Assembly (NCBI GenBank): GCA_005788065.1
Contig: SXZD01000191.1
Span: 1-7,599 of the forward strand
Reading direction: 5' to 3'
DNA length: 7,599 nucleotides
Source of the DNA: Burkholderiales bacterium
Lineage (GTDB): Bacteria > Pseudomonadota > Gammaproteobacteria > Burkholderiales > Burkholderiaceae_B
The notes under the pieces are model-generated. The model had not been told where the DNA came from. It did no database searches and saw only the letters and a program-made list of their open reading frames with translations. Every line of letters starts with the position of its first letter. The first letter of the stretch is position 1. Made by a program: the position numbers and the translations under genes. Shown here piece after piece: positions 6,784 through 7,599 of the stretch.

Positions 6784-6809
6784 CACCGGTCCGCGGAGGG
6801 ACTTGCGCC
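6784..6809 (+). promoter_or_regulatory. surA-pdxA spacer with strong Shine-Dalgarno for pdxA
   Basis: The 26-base gap after the surA stop contains GGAGGG (6795-6800), nine bases before the pdxA ATG at 6810. This is the strongest ribosome binding site in the window and fixes the pdxA start. No terminator-like hairpin with a T-run is present, so surA and pdxA are probably on one transcript. Confidence 0.8.
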
Positions 6810-7599
6810 ATGCAGACCGTACCCCAACCCATCGCCATCACCACGGGTGAACCGGCCGGTATCGGCCCGGATGTCAGCCTCATGCTGGCCCGATTGGCGC
6901 TGGAAGAAGGCTGGCATGACGAGGTGATCCTGCTCGGTGACATCGACATGCTGCACCACCGGGCTGACATGCTGGGTCTGAAAGTTACCCTCTCTGCTGC
7001 CAAGCACCCATTTACAACAGCCGGCGCAAATCCACGTCCCAACGCGGACACCGGGACACAACCGGCTGTCCGGGTGCTCCACCATCCCCTGGCCGCGACC
7101 TGCATTCCCGGACAACTGGACAGCCGCAATGCCACATACGTACTTGCTCTGCTGGACAGCGCCATTGCTGGCTGCCAGCAAGGTCTTTTTGCGGCCATGG
7201 TCACCGCCCCCCTGCAAAAATCGGTCATCTGCGATGCCGGACACACGGGCTTTCAGGGACATACCGAGTATCTGGCCGACAAAACCGGCACGCCACAGGT
7301 GGTCATGATGCTGGCCAGTGGAGAATTCCGGGTCGCTCTTGCCACCACCCATTTGCCACTGTCGCAGGTGCCGGCAGCCATCACGCCAGACGCCCTGCAA
7401 ACCACCCTGCGCATCCTGCACACTGCATTGCGCGAACAGTTCGGCTGTACGCAGCCGCACATTGTGGTGGCGGGCCTGAATCCGCATGCGGGCGAGGCCG
7501 GTCATCTGGGGCGCGAAGAGATCGACATCATCGAACCGGTCGTCCGGTCTTTGCGTCAGGAAGGCATGAACCTCACCGGGCCATTGCCTGCCGACACCC
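6810..7599 (+). CDS. pdxA: 4-hydroxythreonine-4-phosphate dehydrogenase (PdxA), 3' end missing
   Basis: PdxA oxidises 4-phosphohydroxy-L-threonine with NAD(P); the product decarboxylates to 3-amino-1-hydroxyacetone phosphate, which PdxJ condenses with deoxyxylulose phosphate to pyridoxine phosphate. It is a cytoplasmic, metal-dependent homodimer. The window has 263 complete codons; the family is usually about 330. Seen: ITTGEPAGIGPDV at residues 10-22, VTAPLQKSVI (131-140), GHTGFQGHTEYLA (144-156), TTHLPL with His181, and GLNPHAGEAG with His226. His181 and His226 match two of the three metal-binding histidines of E. coli PdxA; the third would lie off the right edge. The ATG is preceded by GGAGGG nine bases upstream. 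The order lptD-surA-pdxA is the classical one, normally followed by rsmA (ksgA). Residues 70-85 (AGANPRPNADTGTQ) look like a slightly longer loop than in E. coli, which agrees with the numbering offset of about 15. No frameshift is visible. Confidence 0.96.
   Translation, partial: MQTVPQPIAITTGEPAGIGPDVSLMLARLALEEGWHDEVILLGDIDMLHHRADMLGLKVTLSAAKHPFTTAGANPRPNADTGTQPAVRVLHHPLAATCIPGQLDSRNATYVLALLDSAIAGCQQGLFAAMVTAPLQKSVICDAGHTGFQGHTEYLADKTGTPQVVMMLASGEFRVALATTHLPLSQVPAAITPDALQTTLRILHTALREQFGCTQPHIVVAGLNPHAGEAGHLGREEIDIIEPVVRSLRQEGMNLTGPLPADT

Noticed and set aside
6781..6809. Terminator between surA and pdxA
   Set aside because: The spacer is short, has no stable hairpin followed by a T-run, and contains the pdxA ribosome binding site.
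6756..7505. Open frame of 249 codons on the minus strand opposite pdxA
   Set aside because: pdxA motifs are clear on the plus strand throughout. The reverse frame has no recognisable content and runs into the end of surA.

Overview
The window is a conserved housekeeping block from a Gram-negative, moderately GC-rich proteobacterium, most likely a betaproteobacterium of the order Burkholderiales. This rests on the gene order, an LptD with a GGCW motif near its C-terminus, and a divergent MurNAc-salvage pair followed by pepP. The taxonomic call is inference from synteny and protein style. No RNA gene, insertion sequence, CRISPR array or phage gene is visible, and coding sequence fills almost the whole window.

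Left half, minus strand (reading from about 2894 down to 1): amgK (anomeric MurNAc/GlcNAc kinase), murU (MurNAc-1-phosphate uridylyltransferase) and pepP (Xaa-Pro aminopeptidase, cut by the window edge before its last three metal ligands). The three genes are tightly packed: murU and pepP share an ATGA overlap, and amgK and murU are either 65 bases apart or joined by a TTGA overlap, depending on the murU start.

Right half, plus strand (2930 to 7599): lptD (outer-membrane LPS translocon), surA (periplasmic chaperone/PPIase that helps fold LptD and other barrels) and pdxA (4-phosphohydroxy-L-threonine dehydrogenase of vitamin B6 synthesis, cut by the right edge). lptD and surA overlap by ATGA. 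pdxA follows surA after 26 bases and has its own strong ribosome binding site.

The two operons diverge from an AT-rich spacer of only 35 bases (2895-2929). Functionally the block is about the cell envelope: peptidoglycan sugar recycling on one side, LPS export and outer-membrane protein folding on the other, with pepP and pdxA as passengers.

I found no undescribed system. The points worth a second look are small: the doubtful lptD start and its overlap with promoter-like hexamers, a two-cysteine LptD, a His-to-Gln change in the first parvulin domain of SurA, a possible TTG start for murU, and a short in-frame repeat in the SurA linker.
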